From JBCBSZ01 sp039185015 (lineage in GTDB: Bacteria; Actinomycetota; Acidimicrobiia; Acidimicrobiales; Poriferisodalaceae), in NCBI GenBank assembly GCA_039185015.1, contig JBCDAU010000047.1, positions 1-42,274 of the forward strand: DNA of 42,274 nucleotides. Reading direction: 5' to 3'. Positions 29,847 to 38,020 of this stretch are shown here, piece after piece; position 1 is the first letter of the stretch, and every line of letters starts with the position of its first letter. The translations under genes were made by a program, and so were the position numbers. The notes under the pieces are model-generated. The model saw nothing but the letters and a program-made list of their open reading frames with translations, was not told the origin of the DNA and did not search any database.

Positions 29847-30013
29847 TCGGTGGGACCGGCGGACTCGGTGGGTTCGGCAACCGCGCAGGTACGGAGGGCA
29901 ATGCCGGCGGACCGGGGATCAGTCCGGGCCAGAACGACGCCCGCTCGGTCGTGTTCCTGCTGGCGCTCCTCGTGATCGTGATCGCTGTGTTCGTGGTACT
30001 CGTCGCGATCTGA
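29843..30013 (+). CDS. Small Gly-rich tail-anchored membrane protein (56 aa)
   Basis: The ATG at 29843 overlaps the META lipoprotein stop as ATGA and has GGAGG 7 nt upstream. The 56-codon frame has a glycine-rich N-terminal half (MIGGTGGLGGFGNRAGTEGN) and one C-terminal hydrophobic helix (SVVFLLALLVIVIAVFVVLVAI) that ends the protein. Translational coupling and the good ribosome site make it very likely real. The layout suggests a tail-anchored peptide with the N-terminus in the cytoplasm. I do not know the family. Confidence 0.7.
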   Translation: MIGGTGGLGGFGNRAGTEGNAGGPGISPGQNDARSVVFLLALLVIVIAVFVVLVAI

Positions 30014-30049
30014 CGCTTGCGTCGGCTACTCGGCAGACCTGGCGATGGA

Positions 30050-30157
30050 TCAGATCGGCACGATCGCGACGTTCGGGTGCTGTGCGCTCAGGAGCTCGAG
30101 GTGGTCCGGATCGTGTGTGGCGAGCGCAGAGACGGCCTCGCTGTCGAGCTCAGACCG
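30050..30157 (-). pseudogene. Decayed PIN-domain (VapC-like) toxin with internal deletion
   Basis: The frame reads ELDSEAVSALA and directly continues THDPDHLELLSAQHPNVAIVPI, then stops. The first part resembles the N-terminal strand of PIN toxins (LDSEALSALA) and the second the C-terminal end (ATxDPDDLxxLA...V.VV), so about 80-90 central residues seem deleted, including most acidic catalytic residues. No start codon precedes it in frame; it begins around the antitoxin stop (30150), where a toxin would normally start. It is not expected to be active. Confidence 0.55.
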
Positions 30158-30284
30158 GCCAGGCGTCGGCGAGCTGCTCGATCGAGCCTTCGGCGACCGG
30201 GCCGAACTCCTCGTCGAGTTCGACCAGGAACTCGCCCAGGAGGTCGCGCTCGATCTCGTGTTCGGACGCCTGATCGGTGGACAC
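30150..30284 (-). pseudogene. Truncated antitoxin remnant upstream of the decayed toxin
   Basis: A GTG at 30284 opens a 44-codon frame, starting MSTDQASEHEIERDLLGEFL and ending SIEQLADAWPV. The second half (LVELDEEFGPVAEGS) resembles the C-terminal, toxin-binding part of antitoxins paired with PIN toxins, but no DNA-binding domain is present. Its start lies 11 nt beyond the metH stop on the same strand, with no clear ribosome site. It may be an antitoxin that lost its N-terminal half when it became fused to the metH 3' flank. Translation is uncertain. Confidence 0.5.
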
Positions 30285-30294
30285 GTGAGCCCCG

Positions 30295-33200
30295 CTACCG
30301 GGCGACGAAGTACTTGGCCCGCGGGTGGTGGCAGATGATCGCCGAGGTGGTCTGCTCCGGCTGGTACTGCCAGCTCGTGTCCTCGCCGCAGGTCACGCCG
30401 ATGCGGTCGGCGTCGAGGAGGCGGCCGATGGTGGCGTTGTCCTCGAGGTCGGGGCAGGCCGGGTAGCCGAACGAGTAGCGCCCGCCCCGGTACTTCTGCC
30501 GGAACAGCCCCTGCAGTGACGGCCCGTCCTCGTCGGCGAAGCCCCACTCCTCACGGATGCGGCGGTGCCACAGCTCGGCGAGCGCCTCGGCCATCTCGAC
30601 GCCGAGGCCGTGCAGGTGCAGGTACTCGGTGTACCGGTCGGCCTCGAACAGCTCGGCGGCCTGCTCCGACACGGTGTGCCCCATCGTCACGATGTGCATG
30701 GCCACGTAGTCGGGCTCGCCCGACTCGACGGGGCGGAAGAAGTCGGCGATGCACAGGTGGGGTGATGTCCGCTGCCGGGGGAAGGCGAAGCGGGCGAGCT
30801 CCTCGGAGCTGCCCTTCTCGGCGTAGACGACGAGCTCGTTGCCGTCGGCGTTGGCCGGGAAGTACCCGTAGACGACCTGCGGGATCAGCAGACCGGCCGC
30901 CTTCGCGCTGCCGAGCTGCTCCCGGAAGACGTGGCGGATGCGGGTCTTGAACTCCTCGTCCGTCTCGCCGTTCTCGGGCCGGTACTGCCACTGGTTGCGG
31001 AACAGCGCCGTCTCGTTGACGTAGGCGGCGATGTCGTCGATCGAGATGCCCTTGACGACCTCCGAGCCGATGAACGGCGGCTCGAACACCGGGTTGTCGG
31101 TGACGACCTCGGGCGAGCGGGCGGGGAGGTCGACGTCGACGTCGGTGCGCTCCGGCTTGGCCGGCAGCTCACGTCCGGTGGGGACCACGCCGAAGTCGGG
31201 ATCGTCGACCCCGTCCCGCTTGATCTCCATGATGCGGTCCATGGTGCGGAGGCCCTCGAAGGCGTCCCGCCCATAGAACACCCGGCCGTCGTAGACCTCG
31301 CGGAGGTCCTTTTCGACGTAGGTGCGGGTGAGGGCGGCGCCGCCGAGCAGCACGGGGATGTCGGCGAGGCCCTGCTCGTTCATCTCGACGAGGTTCTCCC
31401 GCATGATCAGCGTGCTCTTCACGAGCAGGCCGCTCATGCCGATCGCGTCGGCGTCGAAGTCCCTGGCGGCCGAGATGATCTCGCTGATCGGCTGCTTGAT
31501 GCCGATGTTCGACACCTCGTAGCCGTTGTTGGTGAAGATGATGTCGACGAGGTTCTTGCCGATGTCGTGGACGTCGCCCTTCACGGTGGCGAGCACGATC
31601 TTGCCCTTGGACGACTGGCCCTCGAGGCGCTCCATGTGCGGCTCGAGGAAGGCGACGGCGGTCTTCATCGTCTCGGCCGACTGCAGCACGAACGGCAGCT
31701 GCATCTCGCCGCTGCCGAACAGCTCGCCCACGACCTTCATGCCGGCGAGCAGCGTGCCGTTGACGATCTCGAGCGCCGGCCGGGTCTGGAGGGCTTCGTC
31801 GAGGTCGGCTTCGAGACCGTCTCGGTCGCCGTCGATGATGCGGTGCTCGAGGCGCTGCTCGACCGGCCAGCCCGACCGGTCCTCCTTGACCTCGGTGACC
31901 GACTGGACGCCCTCGAAGACCGACAGCAGCTCGGCGAGTGGGTCGTAGGTGCAGTTGCCGTTGTCGTCGAACTCGCGGCGGTCCCAGACGAGATCGAGGC
32001 AGACCTTGCGCTGCTCGTCGTCGATCCGGTTGAGCGGGCGGATCTTCGACGCGTGGACGATCGCCGAGTCGAGGCCGGCCTCGACGCACTCCGCGAGGAA
32101 CACGCTGTTCAGCGCGTGCCGGGCAGCGGGCTTCAGTCCGAACGACACGTTGGAGACGCCGAGGGTCGTGTAGACGCCCGGCAGCTCGGTCTTGATCCGG
32201 CGGATCGCCTCGATCGTGGCGATGCCGTCCTTGCGGAGATCGTCGTCGCCGGTCGAGAGCGGGAAGGTCAGCGCATCGAAGATCAGGTCGGAGGGGTCCA
32301 GGCCATACCGCTCGACCGCGAGGTCGTGGATGCGGTGGGCGACCCGCATCTTCCACTCGAGATCGCGGGCCTGGCCCTCCTCGTCGATCAGCAGGCAGAT
32401 GATCGCCGCGCCGTACTCCCGGGCCAGCGTGCACACGCGGTCGAACCGGGAACCGGGCTCCTCGCCGTCCTCGAGGTTGGCCGAGTTGAGGATCGGACGA
32501 CCGCCGATGAGCTCCAGGCCGGCCTCGATCACCTCGGGCTCGGTGGAGTCGAGCACGATCGGCACCGTGGTCTTGGTCGAGAACCGGGAGGCGATCTCGC
32601 GCATGTCCTCGACGCCGTCACGGCCCACGTAGTCGACGCAGAGGTCGAGGACGTGGCTGCCCTCGCGTACCTGGTCGGTGGCCATCTGCAGGCAGGTGTC
32701 CCAGTCGCCCTCGAGCATCGCCTCGCGGAACTTCTTGGAGCCGTTGGCGTTCGTCCGCTCGCCGATGATCAGGTAGCTGGTGTCCTGGTCGAGCGGGACG
32801 GGGGAGTAGGTCGACACGACCGACGGCTCGTGCTCGGGGTTGCGCTCGGCCGGGGTGAGGTGGGCGCAGCGGTCGATGACGACCTTGAGGTGCTCGGGGG
32901 TGGTGCCGCAGCAGCCACCGATGACCGTGACCCCGAACTCGGTGATGAACCGCTCGTGCCACTCGGCGAGCTGCTCGGGGTCGAGGTCGTACACCGTCTT
33001 GTCGCCGTGGACGTGGGGCAGACCGGCGTTGGGGATCACCGAGATCGGGATCCGGCTGTGTCGCGACAGGTGCCGCAGGTGCTCGACCATCTCGGCCGGA
33101 CCTGTCGCGCAATTCATGCCGATGACGTCGGGCTTCATCGGATCGAGCGCGGCGAGCGCAGCTCCGATCTCGGAGCCCACGAGCATCCGGCCGGTGGTCT

Positions 33201-33777
33201 CGATCGTGACCTGTGCCTGGATCGGCACCTCGATGTCGAGCTCGGCCATGGCCCGGCGCGAGCCCTGCATCGCCGCCTTGACGATGAGCAGGTCCATCAT
33301 CGTCTCGATCAGGATCAGGTCGACGCCGCCGAGCAGGAGCCCCCGGGCCTGCTCCTGGTAGGCATCGCGGAGCTCGGCGAAGGTGATGTTGCCCAGCGAC
33401 GGCAGCTTCGTGCCCGGGCCCATGGAGCCGGCCACGAAGCGGGGCTTCTCGGGCGTCGAGAACTCGTCGGCCACCTCTCGGGCGATCTCGGCGGCGCGCT
33501 GGTTGAGCTCGACGGTGCGATCGCCGAGGCCGTACTCGTCGAGGGTGATGCGGGTGCCGCCGAACGTGTCGGTCTCGACCACGTCGCAGCCGACCTCGAA
33601 GAAGGAGCGGTGGACGTCGGCGATGACGTCCGGGCGGGTGACGACGAGGTACTCGTTGCACCCCTCGAGGTCCTCACCTCCGAAGTCCTCGGCGGTGAGA
33701 TCGAGCTCCTGGATCGAGGTGCCCATGGCACCGTCGAAGACCACGACTCTGCTGGTGACGGCGTCGAGATAGCTCAT
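30295..33777 (-). CDS. metH: Cobalamin-dependent methionine synthase
   Basis: This 1160-aa protein has the full four-module layout. The homocysteine S-methyltransferase domain (from FDGAMGTSIQ) has zinc ligands Cys223 (NCATGP) and Cys289-Cys290 (GGCCGTTPEH). The pterin-binding domain begins near YLIIGERTNANGSKKFREAM. The cobalamin domain has the cap plus DVHDIGKNLV, with axial His737. The C-terminal SAM-dependent activation domain has RKYRGGRYSFGYPACPD-type residues. It transfers methyl from 5-methyl-THF to homocysteine via methylcobalamin. The ATG at 33777 has a GAAGG ribosome site; an upstream in-frame ATG (33861) would add 28 unconserved residues. It is divergent from the cobalamin adenosyltransferase gene. 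No B12 riboswitch is recognisable, but a long hairpin lies in the leader. Confidence 0.97.
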   Translation of the reverse strand: MSYLDAVTSRVVVFDGAMGTSIQELDLTAEDFGGEDLEGCNEYLVVTRPDVIADVHRSFFEVGCDVVETDTFGGTRITLDEYGLGDRTVELNQRAAEIAREVADEFSTPEKPRFVAGSMGPGTKLPSLGNITFAELRDAYQEQARGLLLGGVDLILIETMMDLLIVKAAMQGSRRAMAELDIEVPIQAQVTIETTGRMLVGSEIGAALAALDPMKPDVIGMNCATGPAEMVEHLRHLSRHSRIPISVIPNAGLPHVHGDKTVYDLDPEQLAEWHERFITEFGVTVIGGCCGTTPEHLKVVIDRCAHLTPAERNPEHEPSVVSTYSPVPLDQDTSYLIIGERTNANGSKKFREAMLEGDWDTCLQMATDQVREGSHVLDLCVDYVGRDGVEDMREIASRFSTKTTVPIVLDSTEPEVIEAGLELIGGRPILNSANLEDGEEPGSRFDRVCTLAREYGAAIICLLIDEEGQARDLEWKMRVAHRIHDLAVERYGLDPSDLIFDALTFPLSTGDDDLRKDGIATIEAIRRIKTELPGVYTTLGVSNVSFGLKPAARHALNSVFLAECVEAGLDSAIVHASKIRPLNRIDDEQRKVCLDLVWDRREFDDNGNCTYDPLAELLSVFEGVQSVTEVKEDRSGWPVEQRLEHRIIDGDRDGLEADLDEALQTRPALEIVNGTLLAGMKVVGELFGSGEMQLPFVLQSAETMKTAVAFLEPHMERLEGQSSKGKIVLATVKGDVHDIGKNLVDIIFTNNGYEVSNIGIKQPISEIISAARDFDADAIGMSGLLVKSTLIMRENLVEMNEQGLADIPVLLGGAALTRTYVEKDLREVYDGRVFYGRDAFEGLRTMDRIMEIKRDGVDDPDFGVVPTGRELPAKPERTDVDVDLPARSPEVVTDNPVFEPPFIGSEVVKGISIDDIAAYVNETALFRNQWQYRPENGETDEEFKTRIRHVFREQLGSAKAAGLLIPQVVYGYFPANADGNELVVYAEKGSSEELARFAFPRQRTSPHLCIADFFRPVESGEPDYVAMHIVTMGHTVSEQAAELFEADRYTEYLHLHGLGVEMAEALAELWHRRIREEWGFADEDGPSLQGLFRQKYRGGRYSFGYPACPDLEDNATIGRLLDADRIGVTCGEDTSWQYQPEQTTSAIICHHPRAKYFVAR

Positions 33778-33801
33778 GGACCGACCTTCGGCATCGACTC
33801 G

Positions 33802-33838
33802 GGGACAGCCGGTGCGATCGAGCAGTCGCACCTGTCCC
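33802..33838 (-). promoter_or_regulatory. Long hairpin in the metH leader
   Basis: GGGACA (33802-33807) pairs with TGTCCC (33833-33838), and GGTGCGA (33811-33817) with TCGCACC (33826-33832), giving 13 base pairs with a 3-nt bulge and an 8-nt loop. It begins 25 nt upstream of the metH ATG. It could be an attenuator-like or stability element, or an operator. It does not match a cobalamin, SAM or SAH riboswitch that I know. Confidence 0.5.
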
Positions 33839-33926
33839 TCACGAGGATGGGCCGGTCGCACCCATCTGGGTTGCGGCCGATCGCATCACGATACCGGTCG
33901 GCACGGGCCGGTGTCACTGGAGCACC

Positions 33927-33932
33927 TACATT
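33927..33932 (+). promoter_or_regulatory. Leaderless-type -10 (TACATT) of the adenosyltransferase gene
   Basis: TACATT is followed by 7 nt and the GTG at 33940. No ribosome site is present. Confidence 0.45.
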
Positions 33933-33939
33933 CCGTGAC

Positions 33940-34485
33940 GTGCGAATCACAACGAAGACCGGCGACGACGGGACCACCGGGCTGTTCTACGGCGGCCGGG
34001 TGCCCAAGAACTCGCCGCTGCCGATGGCCTACGGCGCGGTCGACGAGGCGCAGGCCTTCGTGGGCCTCGCCCGCGCGGAGAGCGACGACGAGGAGCTGAC
34101 CGACCTGCTCGGCCGGATCGCCAAGGACCTCTATGTCCTGATGGCCGAGCTCGCGACGCTCCCCGAGAACCACGGCAAGCTCGAGGGTGGCGTCACCCGG
34201 GTGACCGACGAGATGGTCGAGGCACTCGAGCTGATGATGGACGACCTCGCCGGCCGCTTCGAAGCACCGACCGAGTTCGTGATCCCCGGACAGGCCAAGG
34301 TGCCGGCGCTGCTCGACGTCGCCCGCACCGTCGTGCGTCGGGCCGAGCGCGAGGCGATCACCGCCGTCGAGCACGGCCCGGTCGTCGTCTACCTCAACCG
34401 CCTGTCCGACCTGCTCTGGACGATGGCCCGCTGGCAGGAGGGCGCCTCCGTCGGGTCGAAGGGCGCCGAGGGGACCGTGGCATGA
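33940..34485 (+). CDS. Cob(I)alamin adenosyltransferase, PduO/MMAB type
   Basis: This 181-aa protein has the PduO-type ATP-binding N-terminus TKTGDDGTTGLFYGGRVPK, the helix block YGAVDEAQAFVGLARA, and the C-terminal signature RTVVRRAERE with VYLNRLSDLLWTMAR. It adenosylates cob(I)alamin with ATP to give adenosylcobalamin, the coenzyme of methylmalonyl-CoA mutase and similar enzymes. The start is a GTG at 33940, 7 nt after TACATT, so the mRNA is probably leaderless. It is divergent from metH, which consumes the other cofactor form, methylcobalamin. An SDR gene starts in its stop codon (ATGA). Confidence 0.93.
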   Translation: MRITTKTGDDGTTGLFYGGRVPKNSPLPMAYGAVDEAQAFVGLARAESDDEELTDLLGRIAKDLYVLMAELATLPENHGKLEGGVTRVTDEMVEALELMMDDLAGRFEAPTEFVIPGQAKVPALLDVARTVVRRAEREAITAVEHGPVVVYLNRLSDLLWTMARWQEGASVGSKGAEGTVA

Positions 34486-35324
34486 GGGACCCACGGGTCG
34501 CCGTCGTCACGGGCGCGGCGAGCGGCATCGGTCTCTCGCTCGCTCGCACCTTCGCCGGCCGAGGCGCGGCCGTCGCTCTCGCCGACGTCCAGGCCGAGGC
34601 CCTCGCCGAGGCGGTCGAGTCGGTCGCTGCGCTCGGGGTGCCGGCCATCGGTGTTGTCACCGACGTGACCGACGGCGACGCGGTGGCCGACCTCGCCGGA
34701 CGGGCCACCGCCGAGCTCGGCGACGTCGACGTCATCTGCAACAACGCCGGCGTCGGCGTCAACGGCCCACTCTGGGAGGCGTCGGTCGCCGACTGGGAGT
34801 GGGTGATCGACGTCAACCTCTGGGGCGTCATCCACGGCATCCGGTCGTTCGTGCCGGGGATGGTCGAGCGGGGGAGGGGCCACGTCGTCAACACCGCCTC
34901 GATCGCCGGGATCCTCTCGTACCCGATGATGGGCATCTACAACGTGACCAAGCACTCGGTCGTCACGATGTCCGAGACGCTGTGGCACGAGCTGTCCTCC
35001 GCCGAGGCGGGCGTGGGCGTGACGGTGGTGTGTCCCGGCATGGTCAACACCAACATCCTGGACGCCGACCGCAACCGCGGGGACCGGTATCGCTCCGACG
35101 ACGACCAGGGCCTCGGCACCTCCGAGGAGGGCCTGGCCGCCGCCCGGGCCATCTACTCCCAGTCGATGTCGCCGGACGAGATGGCCGAGCACGTCGTCGC
35201 CGCCGTCGAGGACGACCAGCTCTACGTCATGCCCGACGAGGCCTACGACCACCGCATCCGCCAGCGCCACGACGCCATCCTCGGCCGCGCCCTCCCCGAG
35301 GTCCTGCACCGGCCGCTCAGCTGA
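34482..35324 (+). CDS. Short-chain dehydrogenase/reductase (classical SDR)
   Basis: This 280-aa protein has the SDR features: cofactor motif TGAASGIG (residues about 10-17), ADVQ after strand 2 (Asp suggests NAD rather than NADP), NNAGVGVNG, catalytic Ser in NTASIAG and YNVTK (Tyr-x3-Lys). A C-terminal segment of about 90 residues (from PGMVNTNILDADRNRG) is of normal length. The substrate is unknown. The start overlaps the adenosyltransferase stop (ATGA), so the two are co-translated although no pathway link is evident. Confidence 0.92.
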   Translation: MRDPRVAVVTGAASGIGLSLARTFAGRGAAVALADVQAEALAEAVESVAALGVPAIGVVTDVTDGDAVADLAGRATAELGDVDVICNNAGVGVNGPLWEASVADWEWVIDVNLWGVIHGIRSFVPGMVERGRGHVVNTASIAGILSYPMMGIYNVTKHSVVTMSETLWHELSSAEAGVGVTVVCPGMVNTNILDADRNRGDRYRSDDDQGLGTSEEGLAAARAIYSQSMSPDEMAEHVVAAVEDDQLYVMPDEAYDHRIRQRHDAILGRALPEVLHRPLS

Positions 35325-35330
35325 TCCGTT

Positions 35331-35374
35331 CCCGGGCGGGGCCGGGCCGTGGCTGACTCCCCGGGCGGGGCCGG
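35331..35374. repeat. 15-bp direct repeat in the intergenic region
   Basis: CCCGGGCGGGGCCGG occurs at 35331-35345 and again at 35360-35374, between the SDR stop and the next promoter. Each copy contains CCCGGG and GGGGCC, so it can fold locally; a terminator role is possible. Confidence 0.5.
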
Positions 35375-35385
35375 CTCGACTCCGC

Positions 35386-35391
35386 GAGACT
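35386..35391 (+). promoter_or_regulatory. -10-like hexamer GAGACT upstream of the second kinase gene
   Basis: GAGACT occurs 33 nt before the ATG at 35425, which has its own GAGGGGG ribosome site. It is the same hexamer as the leaderless set, but here with a leader. Confidence 0.3.
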
Positions 35392-35424
35392 CTTCCCGAG
35401 GGGACGTCGTGACGAGGGGGTCAC

Positions 35425-36504
35425 ATGGCGGTGCAGGAACAGGTGCCCGCGTCGTTCGACGAGGTCGACGACGTGCTGCTGGCGGAGTTGCTCGGGGAGG
35501 CGCTCGGCGGCGGCCGGCTGCGGGGCTTCACCGCCGAGCGGATCGGCGAGGGCGTCGGGATGATGGGCTCGCTGCACCGGGTTCGGCTCGACGTCGAGGG
35601 CGGTGACGGCTCGGCGCCGTCCTCGGTGATCGTGAAGCTCGCCGGCGACGACGCCTTCGGTCGCCAGAACGCAGCGATGTTCGGTTGGTTCCAGCGCGAG
35701 GTCCACTTCTACTCCGCGATCGCCGACGGATCGGTGCGCACGCCGGCCTGCCACGCGGCCCGTCACGATGCCGGGACCGACGACTTCGTGCTCGTCCTGG
35801 AGGACCTCGGCCACCTGCGCACCGTCGACCAGATCGCCGGCTGCTCGATCGAGGACGCGCGAACGGTCATGCGGGCCCTCGCCCGCTTCGGCGCGGCGTT
35901 CTGGGAGGACACCGAGCGGGTCGACGGCGTGCCGCACGCGTGGGACTCGCCGAACCCGGAGGGGTTCGCCTTCGTGATGGGCGAGTGCGGGCCACAGTTC
36001 GAGCAGCGGTTCCCGGGGCGCCTCCCGCCGGAGCTCTCGGCCGCGATCGCGGAGATGCCGGCGGCGGTGATGGACCTGTTCACCCCGCCGCCGGAGCTGC
36101 CGCACACGCTGATGCACAACGACTTCCGGCTCGACAACCTGCTGTTCGACGACGAGCACGACGAGGTGGCCATCCTCGACTGGCAGCTGCTCACCAAGGG
36201 TGCGGCCGGCGGCGACGTCGCGTACTTCCTGTCGCAGAGCATGTCGGTCGAGGACCGGCGGACCCACGAGCGCGAGCTGGTGGGCCTGTACCACTCGACG
36301 CTCGCCGAGCTGGGCGCCGAGGTCGATCCCGACGTGCTCTGGGACGCCTACCGACGCGGCGTTCTCGTCGTGTCCTCGATCCCGATCAGCGCCGGCGTCG
36401 GGCTCGACCCCACCAACGAGCGGGGAGCCACGCTGCTCGACGTGATGCTCGATCGGTCCGTCGCCGCGATCGTCGACCTCGACGCGGTGAAGATGATGCC
36501 CTGA
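35425..36504 (+). CDS. APH/EcKinase-like small-molecule kinase
   Basis: This 359-aa kinase-like protein has an N-lobe with GEGVGMMGSLHRVRLD and SSVIVKLAGD (ATP-site Lys). Its FQREVHFYSAIAD helix is typical of the CHK/DUF1679-like branch. The catalytic loop is LMHNDFRLDNLLFD (His231, Asp233, Asn238), and the metal Asp252 is in ILDWQ. Related actinobacterial proteins are often found near fatty-acid and steroid catabolism genes and phosphorylate unknown hydroxylated metabolites. It has a GAGGGGG ribosome site before the ATG. It differs from the APH-like protein at 27577 and is not a close duplicate. Confidence 0.85.
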   Translation: MAVQEQVPASFDEVDDVLLAELLGEALGGGRLRGFTAERIGEGVGMMGSLHRVRLDVEGGDGSAPSSVIVKLAGDDAFGRQNAAMFGWFQREVHFYSAIADGSVRTPACHAARHDAGTDDFVLVLEDLGHLRTVDQIAGCSIEDARTVMRALARFGAAFWEDTERVDGVPHAWDSPNPEGFAFVMGECGPQFEQRFPGRLPPELSAAIAEMPAAVMDLFTPPPELPHTLMHNDFRLDNLLFDDEHDEVAILDWQLLTKGAAGGDVAYFLSQSMSVEDRRTHERELVGLYHSTLAELGAEVDPDVLWDAYRRGVLVVSSIPISAGVGLDPTNERGATLLDVMLDRSVAAIVDLDAVKMMP

Positions 36505-36513
36505 CCAGCTCGG

Positions 36514-36519
36514 TAGCCT
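36514..36519 (+). promoter_or_regulatory. Leaderless-type -10 (TAGCCT) of the leucyl aminopeptidase gene
   Basis: TAGCCT is followed by 8 nt and the ATG at 36528. No ribosome site is present; the hexamer starts 10 nt after the upstream stop. Confidence 0.4.
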
Positions 36520-36527
36520 TCCCGGCC

Positions 36528-37973
36528 ATGCCGCTTCGCCTCGATCCGTCCCAGGCCACCCTCGCCGACGCCGCGCCCGTCGATGCCGACGCCGTCGTCC
36601 ACGTCGTCAGCAGCGAGGCCGTCGACGGACTCCCCGACGAGCTCGGCGAGGCGTTCCGAGCTGCGACGAAGTTCGAGGGCAAGCCGGGGCAGACGCTCGT
36701 CGCCGCATCCGGGGCCGGACTGTCGATCGCCACCGGCCTCGGCGCTGCCGACGACGTCGATCTGGAAGGCCTCCGCCGCGCCGTCGGCGACGGGGTGAAG
36801 GCGGCGAAGGCCGCCGCCAGCGTCGCCGTCGTGATCACGGGCGCCGACGGGCTCGGTGCCGATGTCGTCGCCGGAGCCGCGATCGAGGCGTCGTTGCTCT
36901 CGACCTACTCCTTCACCGCCCGCAAGGGGACCGAGCCCGACGAGCCGACCTTGACGTCGGTCGTGGTCGTGGCCCCCGGCGTCGACGAGGCCGTGGCCGT
37001 TCGGGCCCGTGCCGTCGCCGAGGGCTCGGCCTTCACCCGCGAGCTGGTCAACGAGCCCGGCGGCTCGTTGACCGCTCCCGAGATGGCCGACCGGGCCGAG
37101 GCGATGGCCGCCGAGCGCGGCCTCGGCTGCGAGATCTGGGACCTGGAGAAGCTGAAGGAGGAGCGGTGCGGCGGCATGCTCGCCGTCAACCAGGGCAGCA
37201 CCTACGGACCCCGACTCATCCAGCTCACCTACGAGCCCGAGGGCGAGCCGACCGGCACGATCGTGTTCGTGGGCAAGGGCATCACCTTCGACACCGGCGG
37301 CTACTCGCTGAAGCCGCCGGACGGGATGATGACCATGAAGAACGACATGGGCGGCGGCGGTGCCGTCATCGGCGCCATGTCGGCCATCCCGACGATCGCC
37401 CCTTCGGTGCGCGTCGTGGGCATCATCTGCGCCACCGACAACATGGTCAACGGCCAGGCCCAGCGCCCGGGTGACGTCTTCACCGCTCGCAACGGCACGA
37501 CCGTCGAGGTGCTGAACACCGACGCCGAGGGTCGCCTCGTGATGGCCGACGGCCTCTCGCTCGCCACCGAGATGGAACCCGACGCCATCATCGATCTCGC
37601 GACGCTCACCGGCGCCTGCCTGGTCGCGCTCGGGGGTGACATCGCCGGCCTCATGGGGAACGACGACGAGCTCGTCGCCAAGGTCGCGGCAGCCGCCGAG
37701 GCGACCGGCGAGCCGATGTGGCACCTGCCCCTGCCCGACCGATACCGCGAGCAGCTCGACTCCGACACCGCCGACCTCCGGAACATCGGCAAGGGTCGGT
37801 ACGCCGGAGCGCTCACCGCCGGGCTGTTCCTGCGCGAGTTCGTCGGCGAGACGCCGTGGGTGCACCTCGACATCGCCGGCCCGGTCACCACCGACGCCGC
37901 CAAGGGCGAGCTCGCCAAGGGCGGCACCGGCTACGGCGTCCGGACCCTCACCACGTTCGTCGAGAGCTGGTAG
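36528..37973 (+). CDS. pepA: Leucyl aminopeptidase (M17 family)
   Basis: This 481-aa protein has a variable N-terminal domain (residues 1-160) and a conserved catalytic domain. The metal-ligand segments are VGKGITFDTGGYSLKP and MKNDMGGGGAVIGAM, and the family signature NTDAEGRL is at residues 330-337. The two-metal enzyme removes N-terminal residues from peptides in the cytoplasm and usually forms hexamers. The length is normal. The ATG at 36528 is supported by the conserved N-terminal start MPLRLDP and a hexamer 8 nt upstream; longer in-frame starts would run into the kinase gene. Confidence 0.95.
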   Translation: MPLRLDPSQATLADAAPVDADAVVHVVSSEAVDGLPDELGEAFRAATKFEGKPGQTLVAASGAGLSIATGLGAADDVDLEGLRRAVGDGVKAAKAAASVAVVITGADGLGADVVAGAAIEASLLSTYSFTARKGTEPDEPTLTSVVVVAPGVDEAVAVRARAVAEGSAFTRELVNEPGGSLTAPEMADRAEAMAAERGLGCEIWDLEKLKEERCGGMLAVNQGSTYGPRLIQLTYEPEGEPTGTIVFVGKGITFDTGGYSLKPPDGMMTMKNDMGGGGAVIGAMSAIPTIAPSVRVVGIICATDNMVNGQAQRPGDVFTARNGTTVEVLNTDAEGRLVMADGLSLATEMEPDAIIDLATLTGACLVALGGDIAGLMGNDDELVAKVAAAAEATGEPMWHLPLPDRYREQLDSDTADLRNIGKGRYAGALTAGLFLREFVGETPWVHLDIAGPVTTDAAKGELAKGGTGYGVRTLTTFVESW

Positions 37974-38020
37974 GCCAGCGGCCCGCTTGACCGTCCGGTG
38001 AGGCGGTCGACGGGACCGAC

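Noticed and set aside
30931..33939. About 1000-codon extension upstream of the adenosyltransferase frame, antisense to metH
   Set aside because: No motifs and biased composition; metH on the other strand is unambiguous and the adenosyltransferase starts at GTG 33940.
33778..33939. Cobalamin, SAM or SAH riboswitch before metH
   Set aside because: I could not find the conserved core boxes of these classes by eye; only a generic hairpin is supported.
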